DNA of 64,000 nt from Turbatrix aceti (GCA_963969345.1 OZ017767.1:12273057-12337056); one strand, 5' to 3'; positions 1-12,396 are shown, numbered from the stretch's first letter. The notes: generated from the letters alone by a model not told the origin. Numbers and translations: made by a program.

Positions 1-2
1 TG

Positions 3-146
3 ATTACCGACGAGTACGAACAAGGCAGCTATGTTTACTTCGATTTTGAGAGATGGACTCAAAAGAAGAAAGAATCCTTCGTATTTGAATATCGCTATCT
101 TGAAGACCGAGATCTGACCCCACTTCTTCAAGGCGAAGGACAATAG
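3..146 (+). CDS. C-terminal end of an unidentified gene (cut by window edge)
   Basis: A reading frame open from the first bases of the window ends at TAG 144-146 and encodes the last 47 residues of a protein whose upstream part lies outside. The peptide is rich in aromatic and charged residues ([19 protein letters not shown]) and looks like a conserved protein tail rather than random translation, but I do not recognise the family. Only 66 bases separate its stop from the stop of the convergent fumarylacetoacetase gene at 213, the same tight convergent spacing seen elsewhere in the window. No start, domain or function can be given. Confidence 0.5.
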   Translation: MTDEYEQGSYVYFDFERWTQKKKESFVFEYRYLEDRDLTPLLQGEGQ

Positions 147-212
147 AAGGTCTGTTAAGTAAATATTTTTTTCTTATTCGGAAACCACACATTGGAAACG
201 AACGAGCAACTT

Positions 213-1731
213 TCAAATCTTGGGTAGAGCAGGCAAAAGAACGCCCTTGCATTCGCCGAAACCGATGCGGACGTTTCCGTTGTCAGAAAAGCCGCGGATA
301 GACACTTCGTCGTCATCCTGGATGAATTTCCTGGTCTGCGTGCCGCCGACCGCGACGGTACGGGTGCCGCGCCACGAGAGCTCGAGCATCGATCCAAACT
401 GCGATTCTTCAGGTCCGGAAACTGTGCCTGATCCAAGGAGGTCGCCTGCATTGAGATTGCACCCGTTGATGGCGTGATGCACTAGTTGTTGCTTGAGCGT
501 CCAGTAGAGGTGACGGAAGTTGGTGTTACTGACGACGTGGTGTGTGGGGGCATCGGAAGCTGAAAACACACCGCCATAAACTTGTACATGGAGCTTTTAA
601 AACAAAAAATAGCTTGTTCAGTTTTCGGTTTACAAAAAAGTTATCGCGTATTTTTTTTCTATTTTTTTTCTAAAACGCACGTTTGATAGCGACGGACAGC
701 TGAATGTCGATAGAATACGGATCGTCATGCCTGAGGTAAGCCAGAGGAGCGGGATCCTGTGGGGGGTTAGCCACAAGGAAGGGCCTGAGAGCGTCCATCG
801 TTACCACCCACGGCGAAATTGTCGTGCCGAAGGATTTGCCCAAAAATGGACCGAGAGGTACGTACTCCCACTTCTGAATGTCACGCGCACTCCAGTCGTT
901 CATCAGCACCATGCCGAAGATTCTGTCTTCAGCATCGGCCATCGACACTGGCGTGCCCAGAGGATTTGATTTCCCGCCGACGAAAAATGCCATTTCGAGT
1001 TCAAAATCGACTAGGTTCGACGGCCGAAAAGTCGGTGCTTCTGTTCCGTCGGCGATTGTCTGGCCCCAGGGCCGGCGAATCGGGCTTCCAGACACAACGA
1101 CACTGGAGGCACGACCATGGTACCCGACCGGCAGCCACTTCCAATTCGGCATGAGTGCATTGTCTTTGCCACGGAACATGATGCCGACGTTTGTTGCGTG
1201 CTGGATGGAAGAATAAAAGTCAGTGTAGTCGCCAATCTTTGCGGGCAGGTGAAGCACCGCGTCGGATTGCTTGACCAAGGCCCGAGCAAGCAGGGCAGTG
1301 TTGTCCCGGAGTTCTGGGTTGTCAGCAGACAGGAGAGACTGGATCCTGGCACGCGCCTCGGCCCAAGCCAAGCGAGGCAGCGCCATGAGGGGGTTTAGGG
1401 CGTCGGCTTGGAAGACATCTTGGTGGTCAATAAGATACGGGCCGGTAAACAGATGGCTGACAATGGACAAATCAAGGATAGAATCGCCAATTGCGACGCC
1501 TACTTTTTTTCTCGGCTGGAAAAAGGATATTTCAGTTTTTTTTCGCTTTATCAATACATATATTGTGAGACTTTATCTATATTTAACAGTTTACGGTTCT
1601 CTTCAGATTTAAAATTTTTGGGCATTCAAAAAACCTACGTTATCACTCGTTGAAAAGATCCCATAAGGCAGATTTTCGATAGGAAAATCACTACCCGCCG
1701 GCACGGTGATAAAAGACGTTAGCGGAGCCAT
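213..1731 (-). CDS. FAH: Fumarylacetoacetase, 424 aa, 3 exons
   Basis: Fumarylacetoacetase hydrolyses fumarylacetoacetate to fumarate and acetoacetate, the last step of tyrosine degradation in the cytosol. Exons (descending) are 1731-1639, 1515-681 and 559-213. The donors are GTAGGT and GTGCGT, the acceptors tttttccag and ttttcag, and all phases agree. The short first exon gives the FAH N-terminus ([15 protein letters not shown]). Exon 2 holds the metal-binding and catalytic core ([59 protein letters not shown]). Exon 3 holds the C-terminal part ([25 protein letters not shown]). The reconstructed length of 424 aa compares with about 419 in mammals, so the gene looks intact. Start ATG 1731-1729 was chosen because it restores the family N-terminus in phase. 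It is convergent with the partial gene at the left edge. Confidence 0.95.
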
Positions 1732-2403
1732 TTAGACGTTAAATGAGACTGTTGTGGCCTATAATATACTCTGTTTACCACTCTTTTCAACGAAAATAAA
1801 CTCGATAGCGGAACACACATCAACGAATTCGCATGGATGATGCAAGTCACTGCAAATGCGCATTGCATTGGTGGTGACCTTCGCGCATGCATGTAGAAGG
1901 GAACAAACACTGACTGCATCATGATCGCAGGCTGCGATGCGATGTGATCTTTGAACCCATCATGTTCATGTTCGAGCTTTTATGCATGGCATTGTTTCAA
2001 AAAGTGAATTGCAGTTCTGCTTTCTTTTGTGTGGTTGGAAAGATGAACGAAGACTGAATTTTACACACTCGTACAAAACATTTACAGTCGTTCACACCTG
2101 TACAACTGCATTCCATTTGACACGATAAAGCGATAATGATATCAATATGTCGACATCCTTGTTTACTTTGACAGAACAAATATGATAAAGAAGCATGAAA
2201 AACGTATTACTCACAAAAAACGCGCACGCAATCCAACTCAAAGCGAGAAAAATCGCTACAGGAGTTGCTGAAAAGTTGAATGGCGATAAGCTTCAAGAAA
2301 AAGCGGGCATCGAAGGTTCCGGATTGTTTTGCTTTCTCTTTCCTATTTCGATTTTGATACTGCATCATCGGGTTGGTTCTGTTCTTTTCTGTCGCTGTTC
2401 TTA
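1732..2403. other. Intergenic region between divergent FAH and Tudor gene 1
   Basis: This 670-bp AT-rich interval separates the FAH start from the first Tudor gene. It presumably carries both promoters. I see no RNA gene, repeat or convincing ORF. A 69-codon frame at 2195-2404 has no domain and runs across the candidate trans-splice acceptor at 2404. Confidence 0.5.
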
Positions 2404-2404
2404 G
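2395..2404 (+). promoter_or_regulatory. Candidate trans-splice acceptor, Tudor gene 1
   Basis: The pyrimidine-rich 3' splice signal gctgttcttag lies 15 bases upstream of the ATG, with no coding exon or donor that could pair with it. Confidence 0.4.
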
Positions 2405-2419
2405 AAACAGTCGATTACA

Positions 2420-4855
2420 ATGGTTATTAATCGCTCCCCTTCGCCGTACCTTGAGCTAAATGACGGCGTGCAGCGCATGATCGTTGGACCTCAAAAGGTG
2501 AGTTTTTTAGCCTAATCATATTGTTTTTAAAATGCGAGTTTAACAAAAATATGCACGTTATAAGTTTCTGCACATCAAAAAACTCAGAAGAATTTAGTAA
2601 AATTTTGGCATCAATTTCAATTCTGATAAAATCGTAATAAAACCCTAAATTTTTATTTTGTATGAAAACAGTTCAAGTCTTTTCAGATACATCGTATTAG
2701 GTGCCTAGCTCAATATCATGCCAAAGTCCTCAACGTCATCTCACCAAGTGAAATATGGATTCAACTCTTCTCCGCTATCACTGATCAACTTCGGATTGAA
2801 TTTACGTGAGTTTTTAATCCAAATTTAAGACATACTGTGTAACCCTATCTGTAAAAAAACATTCATTTGATTTTTATACTGCAACTTCTTGCTTTGTAGT
2901 TCAGAACTGAATTGCCCGGCCCGTTTCGAGCCAAATGACTACGTCATGGCCCCAATCGGTAGTACAACCCTTGGACGGGCCAGAATTCTTCGACAACTGT
3001 CACACAATAAAGTTCTCGTTTTCCTCATCGATGATGGCAAATACACCGTTGCTGGCAACGATCACCTCAGAGAAATGCCAGCGGAATTGCGCACGTATCA
3101 CTGGCAAGCAATCGGAGTGGCTCTGCATAGCCTGACGCCCATCAATGGTGTAAGTTGGGACTAATGTAACATTATTTTGGGTACTTGCAATTCTATAGCT
3201 TAAATTTGTTACTTCGTTGTTGGCAAAAGTGACGTTTGTCGTAAATTTTAAATGTTTCACGTTTTTGTTGTTTTTCAGAAATCATGGTCTCATGACGAGG
3301 TCAATACGGTCAAAACAGTTATCCGCGCCAAAGATGCTGTTTGGGTCGTTCCACAACTGACTGTCGAACTGATCAACAATGACAACGAGTTTACTCGGGT
3401 TACTTTGAATGTCCTCAACGAAGACGATATCGCCGAAATATACGAAAAACAACGTCAAACCGAATTCGAGCATCTCGGGTAGGAAACTTGCTTCTGGAAT
3501 TTGACGGAGTTTTTTTTACAGATTTTCGATCAATCAAAAGTTTGCAATGGAATGTAAAGGTCAAGTCAGGGGTCCTACCATGCATGATGCATCCAGGCAG
3601 CTACTCTACGACGCGGATGGCGAAGAACGGTATACGAAGGACTCACCGGTTGAATTTGTCATCCAGAAAAGCAGGCCTGATCAGAATGACACTGAAGATG
3701 TTTGGTGCAATCGCATCAGGGATAAAAAGCTGTATTCTTTTCCCAATTTTGATTTAGCTACTCTCGAAGAATTGGGATACGTTCAAAGGACAAACAAAGA
3801 TGACCTCAGTATCACAGCTATTCTGCAGGGTGATTATATGGTGAGTTTTACCGTTAACAAGTTTTAACTTCGTTGTAATAAACTTTTTTGGGCATTTGAA
3901 CGTCGTTTCAAAAAAATTATCTTTTTTTGAGTGTCAAACTGTATTTTTTTCAGCATTCAACACCTCGACACTTTTTTGGCCGAGTCGTCCGTACAACTTC
4001 AAAAAGTGATGCTGCAAACTTTGAACACTCCGTCAATGCGCTCAAAAAGTTGTGCAAAGCTTTGGATGACTTTTACGGCATTCGAGGCAATTGTCATCCA
4101 CTTTCGCCACGGCTTGTGTGAGTTTGTGCGCTTTAAATACTTTTCCTTAAAAAAAATGATAAATTTAGGTATCAGGAACTCAAAAAAGGAGAACGAGTTT
4201 TTGGCGTTTACGAAAAGCTACTTTGCGATGACAAGGGCTACCTGTGGCATCGAGTCGAAATTCTGAAGGTGAAGACAGCCAAAAACAACGACACACAATC
4301 GGTACGTTGGGAAACACGGAGGGGGCGAGTTAAATGCCAGTTTCAGGACCAGCTAAGCATTTACAAAATCCGGTACCTCGATCACGGAGGACAGTGCAGC
4401 GTTTTGGCGGATTCTGTCTACAACATTCATTCCACGTAAGTTTTTTATTGTAAAAAAAATTGCCCATTACTGTGTTGTTCAGGCACCTGAAAGACCCACC
4501 TTTCTACCTGAGTCTGTCGCTGCCATACCTCATCCCTTACGACACAACTTCGTGGACAGAAAATCAAGGCGCACATTTCCGATCGATAATCCAGTCAGAG
4601 GGTATTGTTACCTGCAAAGTTGTTAAAACACAAGAGCCATTTGACATCACCGATACGATTCCGGTCAAAGAGCTTACACCGCGCGAAAAGGGTTCTCCTG
4701 GAATCAAGACAATTGAGCAGAAGCTGCTTCGTGAATCTACCGCAGCATCTACGGTTAACGAACGTTGGCCCATTGATTCGCATGCTGATGAGTCAGACAC
4801 TGAATGTATTACTTGTATGATGTCGGTTAGCAACATTCCGTATGGGGCGGCATAA
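2420..4855 (+). CDS. Tudor-domain protein 1, 574 aa, 9 exons
   Basis: Exons are 2420-2497, 2687-2805, 2900-3149, 3279-3478, 3522-3840, 3954-4117, 4169-4301, 4347-4435 and 4483-4855; the phases are consistent throughout. Two extended Tudor modules can be read. The first is around residues 35-150, with DYVMAPIG, GRARILRQL, VLVFLIDDGKY and HLREMP, followed by an SNase-like beta-alpha segment (WQAIGVALHSLTP). A second, more diverged one lies around residues 320-480 (HFFGRVVR, GYLWHRVEIL, IYKIRYLDHGG). Tudor domains of this kind bind dimethyl-arginine, typically on Argonaute/Piwi or Sm proteins in germ granules; that role is inferred here from the fold. The aromatic cage is not obviously complete. 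A candidate trans-splice acceptor ends at 2404, 15 bases before the ATG. The next gene is a paralogue. Confidence 0.8.
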
Positions 4856-5188
4856 GGTTAGCTTTTTTTTGGAAACATTATTTTGAAATCAGCTCGATTT
4901 TTTTGCATCTCTCATTTTTGAAAATATTTTTATTGTTTGTTGAAAATTTCAGATCCGTATTTTTCGATTCCGTGTTTCCAGATTTTCGAAATGAACTAAA
5001 GAAGTTCCAACCGACTAATATTCTTCATTTGATTATGTATGCAACTTTTGCATTTGCCTTTGATTTTATAAAGCAATGTTATCCTGCATTTCTCTGTTAA
5101 CGAATTGAATTGGATTTCCAATTATTATTTCTTTGATTCTTTTGCAAACTTTTTTGATAGGTCGAATCTCGAAGGAAAAGAAATCACA
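4856..5188. other. Short spacer between tandem Tudor genes
   Basis: A 333-bp AT-rich gap between co-directional paralogues. It ends in the 3' splice signal tttttgatag (5151-5160), 28 bases before the next ATG, with no coding donor upstream. This fits trans-splicing of the downstream gene, possibly from a two-gene operon. No repeat or RNA gene was seen. Confidence 0.4.
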
Positions 5189-6308
5189 ATGGTCCCGAAA
5201 CGGCAGCGAAGCTTGTCTCCAAGGTTCCAGCCTGTTGATGACGCCGACTCGGAAGACTGTCCTAAAAGGCTTATCGTTGGTCCTCAAAAAGTAGATTTTT
5301 TATTTTTTTAACTTGTTTGGCGGAAAACAAATATAATTTTTTCTAGGTTCCGCGATTTTATCCGTACGACTGGATCTATGCAAAGGTGGTTCGCGTCATC
5401 ACACCCAGCGAATTCTACATTCGAAGTGTCAATCACGGCATCGACGATCTTTTATTTAGGTTTGTTGTTTACCTGAAAGCGACAGTTGTTCATGCAAAAA
5501 TTGTTTTTTTAGCGCTGGAAATCCAATCAAAGACGAACTCAAACCCAAGACTTACGTCTTGGCCCCGATTAACAATTCCAAACTTGCTCGATCCAGAATA
5601 GTCACCGTGAATTCAAAAAAGAGAATTTGCAAGGTGCACTTTTTGGACTTTGGGCACGAAGAATGGAGAACCTTCGACGACCTCTACTTGATGAACGCCA
5701 AGTTGAATAATCACGCTCCCCGGGTTATCAAGGTCACTTTGAGGGATGCGGTGCCTTGTGACGTGAGTTTCAGAATTTTATGCCTTGTTTTTATTTTTTT
5801 ACAGGGCTTACATTGGACGCCTGAGGAGTGCACTACATTTAACCAGGTCATGGAGACCTTCGATTTCCTCAAAGTCATTGGCGAGTGGTATCGCGACCCA
5901 AATGACAACGATGACTCGATTCCCGTCACCATTAGGGCCCAGGGCTTCATTGAATCACCCGATTACGATTTCGACGTTACAGACGAAGCCAAGGGTTCTG
6001 GCGAAGATGTGCTGAACTACTTCAACGCATTTCTGGGTTTTCCAACGATCACTTCGGTTACGCCCATTGAGGAAGCGATGAAGACATTTGAACTCGAGGA
6101 TTTCGGTGACGAAGAAGAGGAAGTTAATCTGAAGGACGTCCTGAAATTCGACCCTTTTCCCCCGACAGAACCTGACGATCCGCCCTTCGCCTACGACAAA
6201 GATATCACGCTGTATGGATTGGTTGATGCGATTGATGACGAGTGTGTTGATGATGAATCGGAACGTCCGGATGAAGAAGAAAATGACATGACGACTTTGT
6301 ATGAATGA
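5189..6308 (+). CDS. Tudor-domain protein 2, 322 aa, 4 exons
   Basis: Exons are 5189-5290, 5347-5459, 5513-5762 and 5805-6308. It is a paralogue of the preceding gene: the N-terminal block (RLIVGPQK, then AKVVRVITPSEFYIR) matches the other copy (RMIVGPQK, AKVLNVISPSEIWIQ), and the first intron falls at the same place. A single Tudor module (YVLAPINNSKLARSRIV, VHFLDFGHEEWRTFDDL) occupies roughly residues 75-140. It is followed by an acidic, low-complexity tail rich in D and E to the stop. Intron 3 (5763-5804) is only 42 bp, a multiple of three, and contains no in-frame stop, so retaining it would simply add 14 residues. AATAAA motifs lie about 320 bp downstream. Arginine-methyl binding is inferred from the fold. 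Confidence 0.75.
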
Positions 6309-6919
6309 TTGCAGGTTGGTTTTTGTACCCATTCCCAACTTTTGCGAAACTATTTACTACATATATTCTCATAGCACCAAAGAGTGCAAAAAAAATTTAT
6401 TCGTGCCATCAGTATTTTTTATGTTTTGCAGCCAAAAAACTGACAACCAGATCAATTCAATATCGTCGAAGTATCAATACAAGATCTGCCAAATCTTACA
6501 ACTTGCCATCATGTTCATTTGTTTATCCATTTTTCATTATTTATTTACTTTTGTTTACCTCTGTTTTTTTATGCGTTGATTGGCAGGGCAGTAGTATAGT
6601 CAGTCAACAATAATATTTTTGCACAAGGAATAATAAAAAAATCAATTGTTATAGGAAATGGATCAGTTCATGTCTCCTTATCTAAAAAAAATTACGGTTC
6701 AATCTAGGCAAAAGTTATTAACCAATGTAATGTACAAAAAAAGAGTGATAACTGGAATAAGAAATGATACGGTCAATCCAAGTTTCAACAGAAACTTGTA
6801 CCTACCGCTGCAAAAAAAGTAGCGAAAAAATAAAACAATGAAGAAGTAATTAGTCTGGCTGCAGTCGATGAATCACCAAAAAGGGCAGTTTTTTTGCTTG
6901 TTCAACAATCGATTCAGGG
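6309..6919. other. Convergent 3' region between Tudor gene 2 and the DLG-like gene
   Basis: This AT-rich 610-bp interval lies between two convergent genes. No exon long enough for an SH3 or guanylate-kinase domain is present on the minus strand. Beyond the DLG stop, a different minus-strand frame stays open for about 27 codons (to about 6844) but has no usable splice junction with the DLG exon. Nothing else was recognised. Confidence 0.5.
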
Positions 6920-8699
6920 TCATCGCCCACCTGCTGTCAGAATTACGTTCCTTGAGTACATATCCTGTCGCAGGCGTTCAACTTTATCTTCAAAGTCTCT
7001 GAACTCCCTAGGACGGTACTGCAGAGTCAATCTGACGGCACCAGGCATGGCTCCACGAAGTGCCATCGCTGCCTGAGCGTGATTTGATGTCCTCAAATCG
7101 ATGTCGTTAACTTGCAGCAAGACGTCGCCTTTTCTGACGTTCCCTGATAGATCTGCTACGCCTCCCGGCAGTACATGGCTAATATAAATTGGTTCGTTGT
7201 CTTCTCCGCCAACAATATTGAAGCCCAATCCCTGGTCGCCCTTTTGCAAGATGATGGATCGTGGGTCGTAAAGGCCTAGGGTGGCGTTAGGATCTATGAG
7301 TCTGCCCGGTGGTGTTGGCTGGACGAAGGATTGATACGACTGGTTCAGAGGCGTCGAAGCTCCCAATGATGGTGGGGGCAGAATGGATGTTGTGTTGAAG
7401 AGCGATGTCATAGGTAGAGAGGCACCTGCCGGGGGAGGTGCAGGAGCAGGAGTCGATAGATAAGATGTTGGTAGGGGTGGAGCAGCAGTGACGGATATTG
7501 GTAATGTGTGGAGCGAGCCTGAAAGAGAACAACATACACAGATAGCAATATCTTGGAATTGTAAACATAAGTGTTCCACTGACTTTAATACCAAAGTAAT
7601 GCTTTGGAGCCAATTTCTTTCAATAATGTGTTTAAGGACCCGTAAAAATTATTGGAACCCATTGAAGCTGGCCAGTTTGTATAAACGCACTGGCAAGTTG
7701 AGGTCTAACAGATCTACTTTCCCAAATGTATAAAAAAACCGTTATCGCGAAGCCAATTTCTTTTTCCATCCCCAAAACCTACGAGATCTGACTGGAGGTG
7801 GAGTTGTGTAGCTGCTCTGATAAGTTCGTTCTTCTCGGCGCAGGTAGGCATCGTTCAGGTGCGACTGCGACAAACTGCGAATCGTTCGGGGTCGCCTAAC
7901 TACCAAACGTACGAATCCATCTGCCTGATTGATAGCGTCAACAGCTTGTTGATGCTTCACGTTCACAACGTCAATGTTGTTGATCTTGAGAATCACGTCG
8001 TTGATTCGGACTCGACCATCCCTAGCAACAGCTCCGTCTTTGAGGATTTCGGTGACTCGAATAAGGTGATCGGGGTTAGCATCACGATCTATGCCACCGC
8101 TGATACTGAAGCCAAGCCCAACCGAACGGGTATCCAAAACGATGTCCTCAATTTCGTGATCCGAAACCAGGCTGCCTGTTCCCAGCCCTCCGCCTCCTCC
8201 GAGGCCACCCAGTCCATTGCTAGGATAGGTATCGATGGCAAAACGACTGCTAGAGCGCGAAAGAGGTGCCGGATACAGCGGTGCAGGGGCTGGAACAGGT
8301 GGCAGGAGAGGTTCGCGATCGGAATTGATGTGCAGCGTTGAAGAGTAGCTAGCCCGGGTAGCTGGAGCCGGAATGTGGGATCGTGCATAGGTGGAAGAAA
8401 ACGGAGGAGTTCCTTCCCAGCGTAACGAAAAGTCACGTGCTGCGAAGGTTTTCTGGGTGAGGTTCAGGCGTTCGCTGAGGAGCGTGGTTTCGTAGAAATC
8501 ATGAATATCGCAGAGGGCGTGGAAAAGACTAGTCTTGAACGTGCTAAGAATCTTTTCAATTGCGATTTTAAGTTCCAGATCTGCGGGACGAATTAGTTCA
8601 GCGTGATATTCTTCGAGGCGTTCTAAGGCTCGATGCACGTCTGAAAAGCAATTATGCATTGATTGAGATGTAAGAGGTAAGTCACTTACCTCTTGACAT
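6920..8699 (-). CDS. Discs-large-like scaffold, L27-PDZ-PDZ only, 488 aa
   Basis: Exons (descending) are 8699-8690, 8640-7783 and 7518-6920, with in-phase junctions. Domains: an L27 domain at residues 4-58 ([24 protein letters not shown]), like the one opening long DLG/SAP97 isoforms; a PDZ at about 165-252 with the GLGFSISGG carboxylate loop, closest to DLG PDZ1; a Pro/Ser/Gly-rich linker; and a PDZ at about 374-460 with [18 protein letters not shown] followed by QYRPREF, which is the DLG PDZ3 signature. Known DLG proteins continue with SH3 and guanylate-kinase domains and have PDZ2 between PDZ1 and PDZ3. Here PDZ2 is missing and the frame stops at 6920. The protein is probably a membrane-associated scaffold that binds C-terminal peptides at cell junctions or synapses. 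It could be a short isoform or a truncated paralogue. Confidence 0.85.
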
Positions 8700-11600
8700 G
8701 TCGTGAAGTTGATTTGGTTACTGAGCCAGACGAAGTGTGTAAGATTTGCAATTTGCCGGACGAAACCAGATAGTGGCTACAACAACTATACGCATTGTTA
8801 TTCGTCAAATGCGCATGCACGGAAAAAAGCTACGCGCTAACATAAGGTAAACACCGCCGAACGGTTTGTAAATATTGTTAGGTATTTTTTTGTTGGAGGG
8901 AGGCTGGATAAAAGATATACTATATATATATATATATATAATCGCGACCAAAACGAATCGAGACATTTACACCTACGTGGACATCATTCGTACCTCCTAA
9001 CATCTGGTCTAATGATAACTAACCACTAATGGTGAAATAAATAAATAAATATATATATATATATATAAGGCATCATAATTCTCATTTTTAAAATTAACTA
9101 CAAATTTATGTATTATGCATACACCGTCGCAGCACGTGACTAAAAATAGCATGGGGAGGGCGGTATGGCAACGACGGAAAGGAATACGAATTCTCATGGG
9201 GTACAACAAAAGCCCTGGACCGAAGGAAAGGAAAGGCCACCACCGCAGGGGGGTTTCGGCGGCCGGGGTGTAATTACGGTGAAGGCTGAGGACTTACAGG
9301 GCATATGCATATTGAAAACGATTAATCAGTCAGTTACTCACTTAGAATAAAAAAAACAAATTTCATGGTTAAGTTGGGTTAAGAAAAACATAGAATCCGT
9401 TGTAATGAGCACGACGATAAAAAGTTTTTAAGGAATGCAAGCTATGCATAGATGAAGGTGAGTGGACACGCTAGCCGTACATTGTGGTGATCAGTGACCG
9501 AGGATGGATGGACGCTATAGGTTGGGTTTGTCGAAAAATAGAGGGAGAGATTTGCAAGCTCCCTTGTGGACGGTCAGGCAGGCAGACAGGTAAGAGCGAG
9601 GGAGGAACTGTACGATCGAAACAAGGCGGACTGAGCGGACAAACGCGTGTCGAAGCCGGCTGGCAGCAACGGTGCAACTCGTTTGACGCACGCGCGCTCG
9701 CTTGCACTTACCGGTTATTGCTTGGCTTGCGAGCAATGGAGAAAACAATGGCCAGTGAAGCGAGAAGACGTCGTGGTGTGTTGCAATGACCACCCTCACT
9801 GCGGCAGAGTGCTGGCACACCTGTGTTGCCTTTTATGGGAAGAGGTAGACCGGAAACTTGGCTTATTGCAAGAGTGTAGGGATGCAAAAAGCTAGTAGAA
9901 TTGCGAATTGCCACTTTTTTACGGTAACGGAAAACTTTATAATAAGAGAGAAAAAATTTGGCTGTTGAACTGGTAAACATGAATCCGTGGAAAAAAAAGG
10001 TAGTTGGGCGGAGATAAAGACATGCCAGCATGCGGAGATAAAGACACCCGTATGAGCGGCAAACGGCTGACCGTGCCGGTAAATGAGTGGGTGAAGGGAA
10101 AAGGTCAAGGAGACAGAGAGCCATAGATTACTGGAGCTGCATGACCCCGACTGTGGCAGTGGTCATTTTTGTTTGCACATAGCCAGCGAGACCAAACCTC
10201 TCTCCTTTCGGAGCGTTCAATCGATCGGAGGTCGTTGGACTAGGCCGTGCGCGAAAAAATAGCGCACGGACAGGTAGTTCCAACCAGATGAGTAAGTAGG
10301 TGTCGAACAATGATGAAGACTGACGCATGTGCGGAATAGGGAACATACGGAGAAGAATTTAAAAAAGACTACAGAAGATACATGGATGCGAGCAGAACGT
10401 GTCAATGGACATTTTTTTTAAATTAGTTATTTTTTGGTTCAACAACAAAAAAAATATCGTAAAGAAGAAATAATGGGATTCTTCAGTCGAGGATCATGTT
10501 TTCAGTCATTTTTTACTTTTGAAACTTTTTTACACGTGCAACAATTTTAAACCACAAGTGAAAACTGGATTAATATATATGAATTCAAACTACAAGATGA
10601 TCAAAATATTTTTTTTATCAGAAAAACGACAAATTCAGCTTTTTTTGTGAGACCAAAAAATGAATCACGTACCATCAACAGACAAAAAGGAAAAAAAAAG
10701 TGCGGAGGCAAAAAAATACGAGTGATTCATGTTTCCGTCTAAAATATACAAACTGATTTTGCAGTCCTTGTAATAAGAAAAAGGAGAAAAAAGAAAGAGG
10801 GGTACCATGCTTAGCATCGTTGGCGTGGGAGAATGGTGACTCGACACGTAATAATCATCTATTCTAGCGCGTCTTTGCTTGTCTACGTTTTTGGGTGATA
10901 ACACGGGGGAACAGAATACAAAGCAAAGCATGACAGGATATTTATTAGCTGACGTTGAATAAGAGAAAGAAAGTACATTTACTGATTTGAAACACATCGA
11001 ACTTTGATACAACTGCTAAGGACTTACAGTAAAATAGGGTGTTCCTAATAACATAATTTTTTTGTTAGAATTTCAATGACAGAAAAAGGTACACAAAATC
11101 TCTTAAAACGAATAAAAAAAACAAATAAAACGACTATCTTGTCATTGTTACCGCTGCGTTGATAAGAAAACCAATGGTGTTAGTCTACAGGTATTAGTAC
11201 CCGTAACGTCAAATAAGCCATTCCTTGGAAGGTTTTTTTATCAGTAATGTAAGCTATTTTAAAAATTAAACTTTTGGTCGTTCCATTAAAGTCTAGAGAA
11301 TCCGAAAGAGACTTCTCTTCTTTTTTTCTCGAAAATCAATACCGTCTCCGATATTTTAGTCGTCATTCCTTTGTCCTTTTTCAAGGTGTTGTTGTTTTGT
11401 GGGAATGTGTGTATGGATCCGTAAAGCGTTGTCCAAATTGCTAGCGAAGATGCAGACAAGATTATTTGACTGACTCAACTGACCGTCAAGGGAGCATCGA
11501 TGTTCTCATCCCTCATGTACTCACTCCTGTGCAGGACGATGGAACCAACACGTTGAAGAAGAGCTTGCGAAAATTCTACTATTAGGAGGAAAGGGCGGTA

Positions 11601-12396
11601 TGATCAGAACCACCACCGCTACTGTCAAGAATAAGAAAGGCTAAAAATAGAATTTTCTTATTTGCTTCGCATGCTTTTTTAGAGTTTAGAAAATGTTTGC
11701 TTGACTTTGTTAACCAATTCGGTAATGAAAGGTAGAGGTAAGTACTCAGTCGCACCGATTATACATCGGAAAATAAACTTAAGTCGAGGCTAAACAGTAA
11801 CTTGGTGTAGTAAACGTTGATAAACTTGAAACATGTCGGATAAAGTTGTCGTCAAGTTAAAAGGTTCTGGACTAGTTTGGTTGGGATTTATCAAGTTCGT
11901 GCTGCAACTTTGCGGGAATAATGCACTTGAACTTGCACAAAACAAAGACATTTAAAAATTATTTTTTTTTAAATTAAAGTTTGGTGTTTTTTCATATCTT
12001 GATTTTTAATTTAAAATAAGTGCAAAATTAAAGAAGTTTATGGTGCAGCACACCCATTGTGTGTATGCAATGATTTTATTTTGTTATAAATTTTTACCAT
12101 ATTAAAAAAAACTGCTGGATCTGTGCCTTTGATTGTATTTGTTATGCATATTTGCCACGCATTCAGCACAGTGCACTGTGGTAAAAGAGGGCTTGATAAA
12201 TATCAAAAAGTTATAAATAGATATCAAGAAGCGGGAAGAAGGTAAAAATGCGAAACACGTCTTTGAAACGACATAAATTGTGAAACGACAGAATATAAAT
12301 AAAATTATCCCTATGGGGCTTAGTGATATTTTCGTTTTGGCAAATTCAACCTGAATGCAAGCAGATTCAAGTCATGATCTCAATTAGTCGCAAATA
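8700..12396. other. Long gene-poor AT-rich stretch
   Basis: About 3.7 kb without a supportable gene. It contains (TA)n runs at 8921-8940 and about 9049-9067. A few ORFs of 60-140 codons (for example 9708-10124 minus) overlap on both strands without domain signal or splice context. The left edge presumably contains the promoter of the DLG-like gene. No RNA gene was recognised. Confidence 0.5.
8921..8940. repeat. (TA)n microsatellite
   Basis: Ten perfect TA units upstream of the DLG-like gene, extended slightly by flanking imperfect TA. A second shorter AT run occurs near 9049-9067. Confidence 0.9.

Noticed and set aside
2195..2404. 69-codon plus-strand ORF before Tudor gene 1
   Set aside because: No domain; runs through a hydrophobic T-rich tract into the probable trans-splice acceptor; likely promoter or outron.
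6845..6917. Alternative C-terminal tail of the DLG-like gene in a second frame (…[19 protein letters not shown]…)
   Set aside because: It would need a 13-base intron or an unseen exon junction; no workable splice pair was found.
9165..10124. Several ORFs of 60-138 codons in the gene-poor stretch
   Set aside because: They overlap on opposite strands, have no domain-like blocks, and no splice signals organise them into a gene.
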